DNA of 64,000 nt from Budorcas taxicolor (Eukaryota > Chordata > Mammalia > Artiodactyla > Bovidae). The stretch lies in NCBI RefSeq assembly GCF_023091745.1, contig NC_068912.1, forward strand, positions 105,331,567 to 105,395,566, given 5' to 3'. Shown piece by piece: positions 21,701-28,030 of the stretch. Made by a program: the position numbers and the translations under genes. Each line of letters begins with the position of its first letter. Positions within the stretch are counted from its first letter, which is position 1. The notes under the pieces are model-generated. The model searched no databases, was not told the DNA's origin, and was given only the letters and a program-made list of their open reading frames with translations.

Positions 21701-22999
21701 AGTTAAACATAGTCTAGTCATGCTGATTATAAAAACTGACTTCTGGGCCACGTTTCAGTCCAAAACAGAAGTGCAAAATTGCTCAAGTTTCCTCCTATTC
21801 TTTTGTTTAACATGCATGCCTTGACATGCCATTACAATTTTTGCCCTAAATGGGGCCTTCCAACCCTCACAATGCGAAACACGCTCAAAACTAGGAAAGT
21901 AAAAATTGGCCTTGCTTTTCCCTCATCCTCTGCTCTCAAGAATTCTGAAACATTGCTTCAATTTTTCCATCTTTTCCTCATGGAAAAGATTTTGCTCTGA
22001 TGACACTCATAGATTTTTACCTCTTATTAGAAAGCAGGAGTATGAAAACAATGTAAAAACTGAAGAAGTTTTTTTTCTTAACATGTCTTAACAGTACATC
22101 TACCCCCAATTTCAAGTAGTTACTCTTTTACATAATTCAGACAGTTACCACACAGTAGGTGATCAGCAATAGCAAAGAAGTAAAGCGCTGTATTCCTACC
22201 CTATCTTAATGATTTTGACTTTTCACTCACTTCAAAAGATGCTTGTTCTTATCCAAATTCTGTAAGCAAAACAGAATCTCAAGCATAGAGAGCATCCAAA
22301 TTCAACATCTATCTGTGGCCTGAATCTCTACAAAATGGTCCTTTGGTCTCTGAACATTTCAACCAAAAGGAACCAAATTCTTGAAGTTGTCACCCCACTC
22401 TTGGAGAGCATTTGCTATTAGTAAGATCGTATATTGGGCCAAAATCCATGCTCTTACAACTTCCATCCACCCATCCTATTCCTAAAGATTGGAGCCACAG
22501 AGAATAAACACAACCCCTCTTCTCAAATATTCGAAAAGTTACCATGTCATCAGATATCCTTTTCCAAGAGAAGAGACAAACTTTCATTCAGCCACCTAAA
22601 ATATCATTTCTATCACAGAAAACACAAAACTCTAATAACCCATTGCCTCTTAAGATTTCTGCTTCCGTTATGTCAGGGTGAGAAAACCATCACTCTGCTC
22701 TGCCAAGGACTATTCTCAGGAGGCAGGAAATGGAGGACATGCAAAGCAAAACACACACAATTTCTAAGAGCTGACATTTTCTTTCACATATTACATAATC
22801 ATTATTTTTAAAAAAGAAATGCATTTTGCTTACCATGCTCATAAGGAGAGAATGTGCCTGCATCAATGTTAATATACGGGTCAATTTTAATGGAGGTCAC
22901 ATGTAAACCGCATGACTTAAGTATCGTGCCCACGCTGCTGGCGATGATTCCTTTTCCAATTCCTGATATGACACCGCCAGTAACTAGAATGTACTTCAT
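690..22999 (-). CDS. CTPS1: CTP synthase 1, coding region (13 of its coding exons; 3' end beyond the window)
   Basis: CTP synthase makes CTP from UTP: the N-terminal synthetase domain phosphorylates UTP with ATP, and the C-terminal class I glutaminase releases ammonia from glutamine. It is cytosolic and can form filaments (family knowledge). The protein starts [17 protein letters not shown], with the P-loop at residues 8-17. The GGTVGDIES motif of the synthetase site is at 148-156, the glutaminase domain begins near residue 298 ([16 protein letters not shown]), and the nucleophile sits in GVCLGMQ at Cys399. Exons on the minus strand are 22834-22999 (coding part), 21126-21296, 18791-18891, 17889-18005, 14889-14972, 14328-14408, 10301-10452, 8811-8943, 5996-6084, 4763-4857, 4030-4092, 1819-1862 and 690-786. 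All have AG/GT borders and compatible phases. They give 464 codons plus one base; human CTPS1 (591 aa) has 127 more residues, including His526 and Glu528. Wording matches CTPS1 rather than CTPS2 (for example [17 protein letters not shown]). No frameshift or stop is seen. Confidence 0.97.
787..1818. other. CTPS1 intron 13, no recognised element
   Basis: About 1 kb of unique-looking sequence. Faint MIR/L2-like wording near 1450-1540 is too weak to call. Open frames here overlap no conserved protein I recognise. Confidence 0.5.
1819..1862 (-). CDS. CTPS1: CTPS1 exon 13 (residues 418-432)
   Basis: This 44-base micro-sized exon completes Asp418 and encodes [14 protein letters not shown]. It was found by following the phase from exon 12 and the TTTTTAG acceptor. 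The donor is GTG|GTGAGT. It is too short to stand out as an open frame on its own, but fits the family sequence between GWQ and [10 protein letters not shown]. Confidence 0.95.
3120..3290 (+). repeat. MIR SINE
   Basis: Shows the MIR order: GCGCTGTGCTGGGC, then TTTACA, the CTCCATTTTACAG core and AGGTTCAGAAAGGCTAAG. It lies in intron 12. The stretch 1863-3119 before it shows no recognised element. Confidence 0.75.
3295..3660 (+). repeat. CHR-type tRNA-derived SINE, split by a Bov-tA
   Basis: The head GGGACTTCCCTGGTGGCTCA at 3295 and body GGGAACTAGATCCCACA run to about 3414. The tail GAGCAGCCAAATAAATTTTT continues after 3626. A Bov-tA occupies the interval between, so the CHR copy is the older of the two. 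Confidence 0.85.
3415..3625 (-). repeat. Bov-tA SINE nested in a CHR SINE
   Basis: Antisense BovA sequence (CCATGGGATTTTCCAGGC) is followed by an antisense tRNA head (ACTGAGTCACCTGGGAATTC). Only a short target duplication (about CTA) is visible. Unannotated intron sequence follows from 3660 to 4029. Confidence 0.85.
4030..4092 (-). CDS. CTPS1: CTPS1 exon 12 (residues 397-418, glutaminase nucleophile Cys399)
   Basis: A 63-base exon completes Gly397 and encodes [20 protein letters not shown]. The GVCLGMQ nucleophile elbow places the catalytic cysteine at residue 399, as in human CTPS1. The acceptor is GGAAG|GT and the donor CAAG|GTAAGT, with Asp418 split after one base. Confidence 0.97.
4093..4762. 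other. CTPS1 intron 11, no recognised element
   Basis: AT-rich unique-looking intron sequence of 670 bases. I see no repeat or motif that I can name. Confidence 0.5.
4763..4857 (-). CDS. CTPS1: CTPS1 exon 11 (residues 365-397)
   Basis: One base completes His365, then 31 codons encode [20 protein letters not shown] and [11 protein letters not shown], plus the first base of Gly397. GGFGVRG is the glutaminase motif that helps form the oxyanion hole. The acceptor is TTGCACAG|T and the donor G|GTAAGG. Confidence 0.97.
5430..5555 (+). repeat. CHR-type SINE
   Basis: Head CCCTGGTGGTCTAGTGG and box-B-like GGGTTCAACCC are followed by CTGGGGGACTGAGCTCTC, ending in a T/A-rich tract. Intron 10. Confidence 0.75.
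5645..5832 (+). repeat. CHR-type SINE
   Basis: Begins GGAACTTCCTTGGTGGTCCA and carries GGTTTGATCCCTGGTCAGGG, a short body and an A-rich tail. Intron 10; about 4860-5430 before it is otherwise unremarkable apart from T- and A-runs near 5168 and 5336. Confidence 0.75.
5996..6084 (-). CDS. CTPS1: CTPS1 exon 10 (residues 336-365)
   Basis: The exon encodes [20 protein letters not shown] then EAWQKLCSA, with two bases of His365. The acceptor is CCCAG|TAC and the donor CA|GTAAGC. It differs at several places in the first half from the human CTPS1 sequence I recall (YIDSADLEPITSQEEP), while the [17 protein letters not shown] half is identical. The exon sits in GC-richer sequence than its flanks. Confidence 0.95.
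6405..7190 (-). repeat. L1M-type LINE, 3' end (ORF2 C-terminus and 3' UTR)
   Basis: The minus strand encodes [19 protein letters not shown], the degenerate C-terminal wording of L1 ORF2. The 6410-6560 part matches the 3' UTR segment typical of old L1M copies. Intron 9. Confidence 0.75.
7200..7580 (+). repeat. probable L2 LINE fragment
   Basis: Phrases such as CTTGGGAATGCCCTTCCCTG and the run of short C/T-rich segments resemble L2 3' sequence. Intron 9; old and diverged. Confidence 0.45.
7930..8340 (+). repeat. MIR SINE, split by a CHR SINE
   Basis: The left part (CCAAGCACTTCACATGAACT) ends near 8045. The right part continues AACTGAGGCCCAAAGAGAGC and GTCACACAGA after the CHR copy. The MIR is older. 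Confidence 0.75.
8049..8255 (+). repeat. CHR-type SINE nested in MIR
   Basis: Head AGGACTTCCCTGGTGTCCAC, box-B-like GGTTCTATCCC and tail ACCCAATGCAGCCAAATAC plus A/T-rich end. The rest of intron 9, 8341-8810, shows no recognised element. Confidence 0.8.
8811..8943 (-). CDS. CTPS1: CTPS1 exon 9 (residues 291-335)
   Basis: One base completes Arg291, then 44 codons encode [20 protein letters not shown] and [20 protein letters not shown], ending [18 protein letters not shown] is the entry strand of the class I glutaminase domain. The acceptor is GTGATAG|A and the donor AAG|GTGAGC. Confidence 0.98.
8944..10300. other. CTPS1 intron 8, no recognised element
   Basis: About 1.36 kb without a repeat I can name. 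Open frames of 90-144 codons here show no conserved protein wording. Confidence 0.5.
10301..10452 (-). CDS. CTPS1: CTPS1 exon 8 (residues 241-291)
   Basis: The exon encodes [20 protein letters not shown], then [20 protein letters not shown] and [10 protein letters not shown], closing the synthetase domain and starting the linker. The acceptor is AAACAG|GTG. The donor ACAG|GTTTGC is weak by consensus. Arg291 is split after two bases and is completed by the next exon. Confidence 0.97.
11245..11444 (-). repeat. Bov-tA SINE
   Basis: Antisense BovA (GGTCGTGTCAGACTCTGTGA) then antisense head (CTGAGCCACCAGGGAAGCC). A short direct repeat, CCTAC, is visible at both ends. Intron 7; AT-rich 10453-11244 before it shows nothing certain. 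Confidence 0.85.
11470..12080 (+). repeat. L1 ORF2 fragment, plus strand
   Basis: Degenerate L1 wording (CAAACAGAGCTGGAACAGC, then AGAGCTTCTGTGCTCCCAAA, then ATGATGTATCTGATAAAAGA and CAAAATATATAAAGAACTCC) is typical of the ORF2 region. It carries a 60-base nested insert at 11918-11977. Confidence 0.7.
11918..11977 (+). mobile_element. tiny 5'-truncated L1 3' end, flanked by a 12-bp target duplication
   Basis: A 60-base segment resembling the 3' tip of bovine L1 (GAAACTAACATGACACTGTA, then an A-rich tail) interrupts an older L1. AATGAAAAGACA occurs exactly at 11906-11917 and 11978-11989, so this is a retrotransposed insert. The family assignment is less sure than the insertion itself. Confidence 0.75.
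12320..12883 (+). mobile_element. BovB (RTE) LINE, 3' fragment
   Basis: The 3' part of BovB ORF2 after the reverse-transcriptase core: the frame at 12368-12874 encodes [20 protein letters not shown], then [20 protein letters not shown], and ends with [12 protein letters not shown]. It stops at the usual terminus ACTGAACTGAACT. An extra base near 12470 shifts the usual MYGCES into MYGGCES without breaking the frame here. 5'-truncated, no YADD motif. Confidence 0.9.
12905..13092 (+). repeat. Bov-tA SINE
   Basis: Head remnant CAGATGGTGCCTGCAATGCA, body GAAGGGAATGGCTTACCCAC and 3' end GAGTCGGACATGACTGAGTG. It lies just 3' of a BovB tail, with which it shares its last segment. Confidence 0.85.
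13869..13892. repeat. (CA)n microsatellite
   Basis: About 11 uninterrupted CA units in intron 7. The rest of 13100-14327 looks unique. Confidence 0.85.
14328..14408 (-). CDS. CTPS1: CTPS1 exon 7 (residues 214-240)
   Basis: Twenty-seven codons encode [20 protein letters not shown] followed by CHVEPEQ. The acceptor is GTCTAG|GTT and the donor CAA|GTAAGT, phase 0 on both sides. This is part of the synthetase domain. Confidence 0.98.
14889..14972 (-). CDS. CTPS1: CTPS1 exon 6 (residues 186-213)
   Basis: Twenty-eight codons encode [20 protein letters not shown] followed by GLGLSPDL. The KTKPTQ segment contains the conserved lysines of the synthetase domain. The acceptor is AAATAG|CCC and the donor CTG|GTAAGA, phase 0 on both sides. 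Confidence 0.98.
15215..15655 (-). repeat. L1 (bovine-type) 3' UTR, split by a Bov-tA
   Basis: Antisense L1 wording: TTTAAATTGGAGTATA before the SINE, then GTTGATTTACAACGTTGTGT and ACAGCAAAGTGACTCAG after it, ending near CACACAGTAGGTCCTTC. Contains an AT/CA-rich stretch at 15500-15565. Intron 5. Confidence 0.75.
15237..15443 (+). repeat. Bov-tA SINE nested in L1
   Basis: Complete in order: head TCTGGTGGCTCAGTGGTAAA, GGATTTGATCCCTGCGTGGG, then CCACTCCAGTATTCTTGCCT and GGTCGCAAAGAGTTGGACAC. Confidence 0.88.
15700..16160. repeat. probable L1 remnant
   Basis: Phrases such as TTTGTTGGGTATATAATTCT and the following AGAAGTCATTTTCCCTGAAA resemble an old L1 internal segment. Strand and subfamily not determined. 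Confidence 0.4.
16215..16395 (+). repeat. MER-type non-autonomous DNA transposon remnant (copy 1)
   Basis: Contains the widespread mammalian wording AAAGGCCAGACAATAAATAT, TTTAGGCTTTGTAGGCCACA and CAACTACTCAACTCTG. A second copy is at 29340-29535. I do not assert the family name. The sequence from 16400 to 17000 is T-rich and unassigned. Confidence 0.6.
17002..17190 (-). repeat. Bov-tA SINE
   Basis: Antisense BovA (GTCTGACTCTTTGCGACCCC) and antisense head (GCTGAGCCACAAGGGAAGC). Intron 5; 17190-17888 shows nothing else named. Confidence 0.87.
17889..18005 (-). CDS. CTPS1: CTPS1 exon 5 (residues 147-185)
   Basis: This in-phase exon of 39 codons encodes [20 protein letters not shown] and then [19 protein letters not shown]. 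The GGTVGDIES stretch carries conserved acidic residues of the synthetase active site. The acceptor is TTCTAG|CTC and the donor CAG|GTAAGG. Confidence 0.98.
18006..18790. other. CTPS1 intron 4, no recognised element
   Basis: Nearly 800 bases without a repeat I can name. The open frame over 18454-18822 continues into exon 4 sequence in a wrong frame and is not a gene. Confidence 0.5.
18791..18891 (-). CDS. CTPS1: CTPS1 exon 4 (residues 113-146)
   Basis: The 101-base exon encodes the end of Val113 and then [19 protein letters not shown] through QVCVIE. The VPHITD loop belongs to the UTP/CTP pocket in this family. The acceptor is CCTCAG|TGG. The donor, GAG|GTTTGT, departs from the usual GTRAGT, but the next exon continues in phase with [10 protein letters not shown], so the junction is secure. 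Confidence 0.97.
19730..20215 (+). repeat. probable L2 LINE fragment
   Basis: L2-like 3' wording (CTCCACGAGGACAATGGCTT, then GAGTGAATAAATGAATGAA) is present. Old and diverged; intron 3. The stretch 18892-19730 shows nothing certain. Confidence 0.45.
20275..20455 (+). repeat. MIR SINE
   Basis: Core wording GGTAGGCACTGTTATTAACC, ATTTCACAGAAAAG and CAAAGCTGGTAAGAGGCAGA in the usual order. Intron 3; 20456-21125 after it is unassigned. Confidence 0.7.
21126..21296 (-). CDS. CTPS1: CTPS1 exon 3 (residues 56-113)
   Basis: The 171-base exon completes Gly56 and encodes [20 protein letters not shown], then [21 protein letters not shown]. In the family these segments carry Mg-binding acidic residues and part of the UTP/CTP feedback pocket. 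The acceptor is GCAG|GTGAGG and the donor CAAG|GTAATA. Val113 is split after its first base. Confidence 0.98.
21297..22833. other. CTPS1 intron 2, no recognised element
   Basis: About 1.5 kb of AT-rich unique-looking sequence without a SINE, which is unusual for this window. Confidence 0.5.
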
Positions 23000-23012
23000 T
23001 TTACTTGTCGAC
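22834..23012 (-). CDS. CTPS1: CTPS1 exon 2 (first coding exon, residues 1-56)
   Basis: The exon opens after a pyrimidine-rich acceptor ending CTCTCAG, with 13 untranslated bases before the ATG at 22999. It encodes the ATP-binding loop [10 protein letters not shown] and the segment [15 protein letters not shown] that lines the nucleotide site. The donor reads G|GTAAGC and splits Gly56 after its first base. This start is chosen because it gives the exact family N-terminus, MKYILVTGG. Confidence 0.98.
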
Positions 23013-23266
23013 CTGAGAGAAAGAGAAAAACATACCTCAAGACATCAAACTGATGTGGGTTGAAATGCCAGCTCTGCCACTTACTAGCTAAGAAGCCTCC
23101 AGGAGTCTGTTTCCCTATCTGCCGTGTGATTTTAGAATGTCATTATGTGGGATCCCAGCAAATGGTTCTTGGATCACTGGATGGCTTTAGTCAAATATGA
23201 ATTGGAAAACAATTGCTAATTATATAATGCCGCTTTTGTTTAAAGCTTTGACAGCTAACAACCTTG

Positions 23267-23472
23267 TTGCTTAGTCGCTAAGTCGTGTTCAATTCTTTGC
23301 GACCCCATGGACAGTAGCCTGCCAGGCTCCCCTGTCCATGGAATTTCCCAGGCAAGGATACTAGAGTGGGTTGCCATTTCCATCTCCAGGGGATCTTTCT
23401 GACCCCAGGGATAGAACCCACATCTCCTGCTTGGCAGGCAGATTCTTTACCACTAAGCCACCTGGGAAGCCC
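23267..23472 (-). repeat. Bov-tA SINE with a 10-bp target duplication
   Basis: Antisense BovA then antisense head ending CACCTGGGAAGCCC. AACAACCTTG flanks it at 23257-23266 and 23473-23482. Intron 1. Confidence 0.9.
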
Positions 23473-23499
23473 AACAACCTTGAGGGCATATGAAAAAAC

Positions 23500-25900
23500 A
23501 AAAAAAAAACAAACAAAACCCAGCTCTGCTGACAGAACCCAATGCTCCCAATGCTGGCTGACACTGCCACCAGACACTGGGATGTGCTTCAGGTAGGTGC
23601 TTCATTATTTTCCCTTCATAGGGAAAATATTTCAATATTGGATGAGCACTCTGATTCCCCATGAAAAAGGTAATGAATGTCTTTGGCTAAACTGTACTGT
23701 ATCGCCAAGAAAACACAGTTCGTTTAGGTTATAGAAGACAGAATAAAAGAACTTCAACATTTAAAAAGAGCTGCAGTTAAAACTAAAGGTCTTTTAAAGG
23801 TAACTCTCTTCTGAAATTTAATAAGTTGTTCCTTACCAGCAATCTCTTCCAGGTATGTCATAAGGAGAGACTGTACATACTGGAGGAAAAGGACATCAGA
23901 TAATAAACCAGTCTGAAGCACATACTAGGCAGAAGACTCAGAGAGGGAAGAGAAGATTAAATCTTAAGAGCAGGGGTGGCAAGGAACAGAAGAATCAGAC
24001 TTGGTGAGAGAAAAAGGGGTGGATAGATGCAAGAACTGCAGAGGTGAGAGGTGAGCAGACAAACAGTAACAGGCTCGCCAGGAAGAATTTACCGCTGGCT
24101 CCAGCTTCAGAGGCTCAGAAATATCATTGGGTCAGTAAACCCAAATGTGATCAAAACAAGAAACACAATCACAAGTAGAAGAGAATGTTTTGGCATGGTC
24201 CAGGACATTTTCCTCCTCTGGGAACACTTCCATGTGAAGCCAAATTATAATAAAAATAAGCTAAGAAAGGAACAAGGAAACGGGAGTTCTGCTTGAAACA
24301 TTCCCCTGCCCCGCTGTGTTCCTCCCCAAGGCAGGAATGAACATACTTGGCAAAGAGATGAGAATGCTCAGAATGTCCTCCCTACTTGGACAGCAAAAAA
24401 GACACCCAACCATGTCCTGCTCTTTCTATTCTGTTGCAGCATTCCCAAAAGCACGCTCCTTGGTTTTGTCAAAATGCACATGGGACTCCAAAAAGGGCTT
24501 TATGGACAGACTAATCAGAGAAATGCTGGTTAAGCAGTCAACTGGTTTCTTTAATGCAAGACCCATGGGAGCCAATAAGTCAATGTGCACTGTGATTTCC
24601 CAAAGGGATATACAGTCTGCAGTTTCTCCAAACTTGTTTGACCCAAGTCCCTAGTATTTAAGAGACACTCTGCTCTCACTTCACACCTGAACAGTGCCTT
24701 ACAGACATGTGAGTATCTAGACCTGGCTGTATTTTAGAGCTGTCCTAGCCAGGCTATGGTGTAGTCTCACTGAATAAATTTTCGATGTTCCCAGAAATTC
24801 CTCAACCATTCTGAGTGGGTACAGAGTGGATTACTTCTATAGAAGACTCATCTCATCCATTTGCATTTAACTGGCCTTGATTTTACTCACAGAGGATAAC
24901 ACCTCTCTTTAAGGGAGATTCCTGTAGCCCCCCACAGTGCCCGGCAATAAATATCCCAATGTACTCAGCGACCAGGCAGGAGATGCTGATGGGAGATACT
25001 GACAGGAGAGTCACTCCATGGATGGCCTACCCAATAGCTAAATGCTACTGTGCTAGACACTCTAGGGACCACAAAAATTACTCAGATTTGGGCCCACAGC
25101 TCAAGTTGCAGTCCAGTTAGAGAGACAGAACCATTTACAATTAAATGAGTAATCTAGTGATGGCGGGTAGCAGAGGGATGCTACGTGACAGGTATAAATC
25201 GGGAAGACAGAGCAGAAAGCTTTCAGTGGCAAGACGAGGGTAAGTACCATGGACTTCACAAAAAGGTGGAAGTAGTGAAGAGAGGATCCAGACACCTCCT
25301 GCTACGTGGACCTGACAATGGCTTTGAAGGGCAAGGGAACAGAGTGGACAGGAAGGTGACAGCTATCTACAGAACAGAGACGCAGGGCCAAGAAAAGAGA
25401 CTGAGAGTGAGAGGGGTCTGGGGGCGGTGGGAAATAAATTGCAAATTTAGGCAAGGGCCTAAACCATGTGGCAACTGTGAGTGCTCAACCTGAGCTTCAG
25501 TCGGAAGGTGAGACACGGGAAGGTTTTCAAGCACAGAAGTAACATAAATCAAGATGCATCAGAGGAATTCAACGAAGATGAAACAGCAACGAAGATGTTG
25601 CTGGTAAATGCTGAGATCCAGCTGCAGCTCCGCCGGTCATGTACTGGGACCTGTCAAGTCACGGAAGCCGCCTGAAGCCCGAATCCTTACATCTGTTAAA
25701 CCGGGCTGAGAATCTCCGCATCGCCCGTGTCACAGGACTGCTGAGAATTCAAAATCATAATGAGTGTGGACCTAAGTGCGCCACGCACACGTAGTGAACT
25801 TCTTTAAAATGCAGCATCTTCATTCTGGGCGGCCGGGAGGTAAGGAGGTGAGGAGGCCAGCTGTGGGGCCGAAGCTTCCAGCAAGGGAGGCCGTCTGGCT
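23500..25900. other. distal intron 1 of CTPS1, no recognised element
   Basis: Mostly unique-looking sequence. The 112-codon open frame at 24316-24654 carries no recognisable domain or conserved wording and I do not call it a gene. The stretch 25080-25340 has old LINE-like character but no firm match. Confidence 0.4.
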
Positions 25901-26357
25901 CTGTAAGCTCCGAGGCCCCTTCCGCCTGCGGGAGTCTGGGCGCGCCCGAGGGGCCCGCAGCCAGGCCGCCGAGCCCATCCCCCACCGCGGCGGGCCTTGA
26001 TCTTCCTCTAGCGAGGCTAAGGCCGTGCCTTGAAGCCGGAGGGGAGAGGGCCCGGGCAGTCCGAATGGAACGGCGGCCGCCGGGCTGTTTGCTCGGGGCG
26101 GGCTAGGCAGAAGGGGGCTCCCGCGCCTTTATGGCCCCCTCCGCCCCGCAAGCCACCCCGGCACCCTGATCAGGAGAGCCAGGCCACACGGACGAGTGCG
26201 CTGCCGGGGCCCGCAGCCCGGGTCCCCGCGGCCTTTCCCGCCGCCCCACGCCCCCTGCGGCCGCTCTACCCAGCTGCGCCCGGCCACGCGGCCCGGCGCG
26301 CGGGAGCCGGCTCCTCGCCGGCCAGGCCACCCGCCCCACTCCCGTTAGGCACGCAGC

Positions 26358-26397
26358 CCATTGGGCAGGCCGGCGGGCCACCTCGCCCCTGATTGGT
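26358..26397 (-). promoter_or_regulatory. two CCAAT boxes on the minus strand, downstream of exon 1
   Basis: The plus strand reads CCATTGGG near 26358 and GATTGGTGG near 26391, giving two CCAAT motifs on the minus strand. They fall 110-150 bases inside intron 1 relative to the proposed donor. They could serve a second, downstream start site or a divergent transcript; neither is shown. Confidence 0.35.
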
Positions 26398-26507
26398 GGG
26401 GACCATGTCTGTCACGGGCGGTGGGGCTGTCCCGCACCGGGCTCGGCTCCCGCCGCCGATTGCTGCACTGGAGAACAGCTCCCGCGGGATCCCCGGAGTC
26501 AGCCTAC

Positions 26508-26590
26508 CTGAGGCCGGCTTTAAATCCCGGCGTCGGCTAAGAAGCTAAAAGAGCGACGCTCACACTGAGCCCCGGCAGCCAGTGCACCAG
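26508..26590 (-). other. CTPS1: probable non-coding exon 1 of CTPS1 (start approximate)
   Basis: On the minus strand a strong donor CTCAG|GTAGGC ends at 26508 inside the CpG island, about 3.5 kb upstream of exon 2, which has an acceptor 13 bases before its ATG. A first non-coding exon is therefore required, and this is the best donor seen in the island. The 5' limit is an estimate; no transcript evidence is available here. A TTTAAA stretch just upstream of the donor is inside the exon, not a TATA box. Confidence 0.6.
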
Positions 26591-26594
26591 CCCG

Positions 26595-26608
26595 GCCGCA
26601 TGCGCCGG
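26595..26608. promoter_or_regulatory. NRF1-like site
   Basis: The near-palindrome GCCGCATGCGCCGG matches the NRF1 core GCGCATGCG closely. It lies at or immediately upstream of the estimated CTPS1 start site, the usual position for NRF1 in CpG-island promoters. Binding is inferred from the motif only. Confidence 0.5.
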
Positions 26609-26655
26609 GCAGTCTTTCACGGAGGCGGGCTCTAGGCGGTGCGCACGCAGAGGCA

Positions 26656-26672
26656 GGGGGCGGGGCGGGGGT
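26656..26672. promoter_or_regulatory. GC boxes (Sp1/KLF type)
   Basis: Two overlapping GGGGCGGGG-type boxes lie about 70-150 bases upstream of the estimated CTPS1 transcription start. Motif match only. Confidence 0.5.
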
Positions 26673-26899
26673 GCGGGCCCTCCCTCGGGCGGGACCTGGA
26701 TGCGCGGGGCTCAGGGCCCCGAGTGCGCAGGCGCGGGATGGCACGCTTTCCCACCAGTGCGGCGGATCCAGGGATCGTGCTCCTAACGCTGCTGACGGCT
26801 GGCAGACGCGTGCTGTTGGGAGACCGGGCAGGTCGTGGCGTTTCTGCCTTGCTGTCTTTGTCACAGCCAGTAGTGCGGGCTTCCCCTCCGGAGGGCGAG

Positions 26900-28030
26900 G
26901 ATACCCTGTTTTGATTCACACTTGGCAAATCCCATCGCCTGGCTCCAGCCACCACTCCCCAACAGCCTTCTAGAGGAGGCGAGATCATCACACGGTGTCC
27001 CTGAACCGTCTGACCTTGTGGGCAAGATGGTGTGACCCCCCCCCGCCCAGCCCATCTCCCCTGCGGCGCCGTCTAAACCATGGGATGCCTGCAGTCTCCA
27101 CCTCTAGTCCAGGGAAGGCCGAGAGGGAGGCTAGACGCAGGCTCCTTCCTCATCTTGGGAGTAAGAATATGTGAGGCAGAAAGAAAAGCCGGTATGAAGG
27201 CAGTGAGGCCCAGAAGAGCCTCGCCCAGTTGAGTTGGAGTGCAGTGTCGCTACATTGGAGAAAGCCAAGGAAAGACAGATCAATACGGTGTGGCCACACC
27301 ACGCAGAGCGTTAGGAACCAAGGATTTTCTGACCCCCCACCCCCCCACCCCGGGCAGTGAAAAGCCATAGAAACTTTTTTGAGGAAGGGGTTTTGTTTTG
27401 AATACTGAATACCTGCACTTTTTTTTTTCTCTCCGAACACTATACATGTGTATACCTAAAAGGTAAGTCTCTGTATCCCAGGGTTCTGTTTTCTTCCCTG
27501 GAAGCAGTTTGTCAGGAGTCCTTGTATACCTTCACTGAAGGATGTAAAGCAAAAGTATGACACGATCAGACTTGTATTTTGGGACCATGACTCAACCAAA
27601 TGGATTTCGAGAAACCAGTTAGCAGGCTTTTGCCTTCTTCCCAATCTGAATCACCACCGCTTCTGCTCTGCCAAGATGCACTCTGCTCCAAACCTCAAAC
27701 ATGCTTGGGATGTTTTACAGCCACACTTCTTTTAAGAAGCATTTGGTGTTTATCAAAGTGCCTGGGATGTGATAGACACTGAGAACATACTTGCCAAAGT
27801 AAAGAAGGTGCTGTAGAGGATACAAGCCTCTCGCTCAGCTCCTCTTCTGGCTGCTGCTTTACCGTTTAGTCTCCTTCTGCAGACCTCTACTGTCTCAGCT
27901 GATGGTCTTACTTCCTGTCTCACTAAGAAAATAGCAGCCATCAGGAGAACTCCCTTGAGTTCCCACCACCCTATCCATCAGCCTGCTTGCATCTGTGCAC
28001 ACAGCTCTGCTTTATCTCCTGTGCTGTGGA
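26900..28030. other. upstream flank of CTPS1, no recognised element
   Basis: Leaves the CpG island and shows only a C-rich run at 27330-27356 and unassigned sequence. Confidence 0.5.

Larger units (their letters stand above)
25900..26900. promoter_or_regulatory. CpG island and promoter region of CTPS1
   Basis: CG dinucleotides are abundant from about 25.9 to 26.9 kb and rare in nearly all the rest of the window. The island spans the probable exon 1 and no TATA box is visible, which fits a housekeeping-type promoter. GC boxes and an NRF1-like palindrome lie upstream of exon 1 on the minus strand. Long open frames within the island follow from its base composition and are not proposed as genes. 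Confidence 0.85.

Noticed and set aside
22808..22999. A CTPS1 processed pseudogene instead of the gene
   Set aside because: The coding sequence is divided into 13 exons with proper splice sites and no frame break, so this is the functional gene.
24316..24654. A 112-codon frame in intron 1 of CTPS1
   Set aside because: No conserved wording and no splice-site arrangement linking it to CTPS1.
26030..26992. Several 90-120 codon frames on both strands in the CpG island
   Set aside because: Proline-, alanine- and arginine-rich translations result from GC-rich DNA without stop codons; the overlapping frames on both strands show no family similarity.
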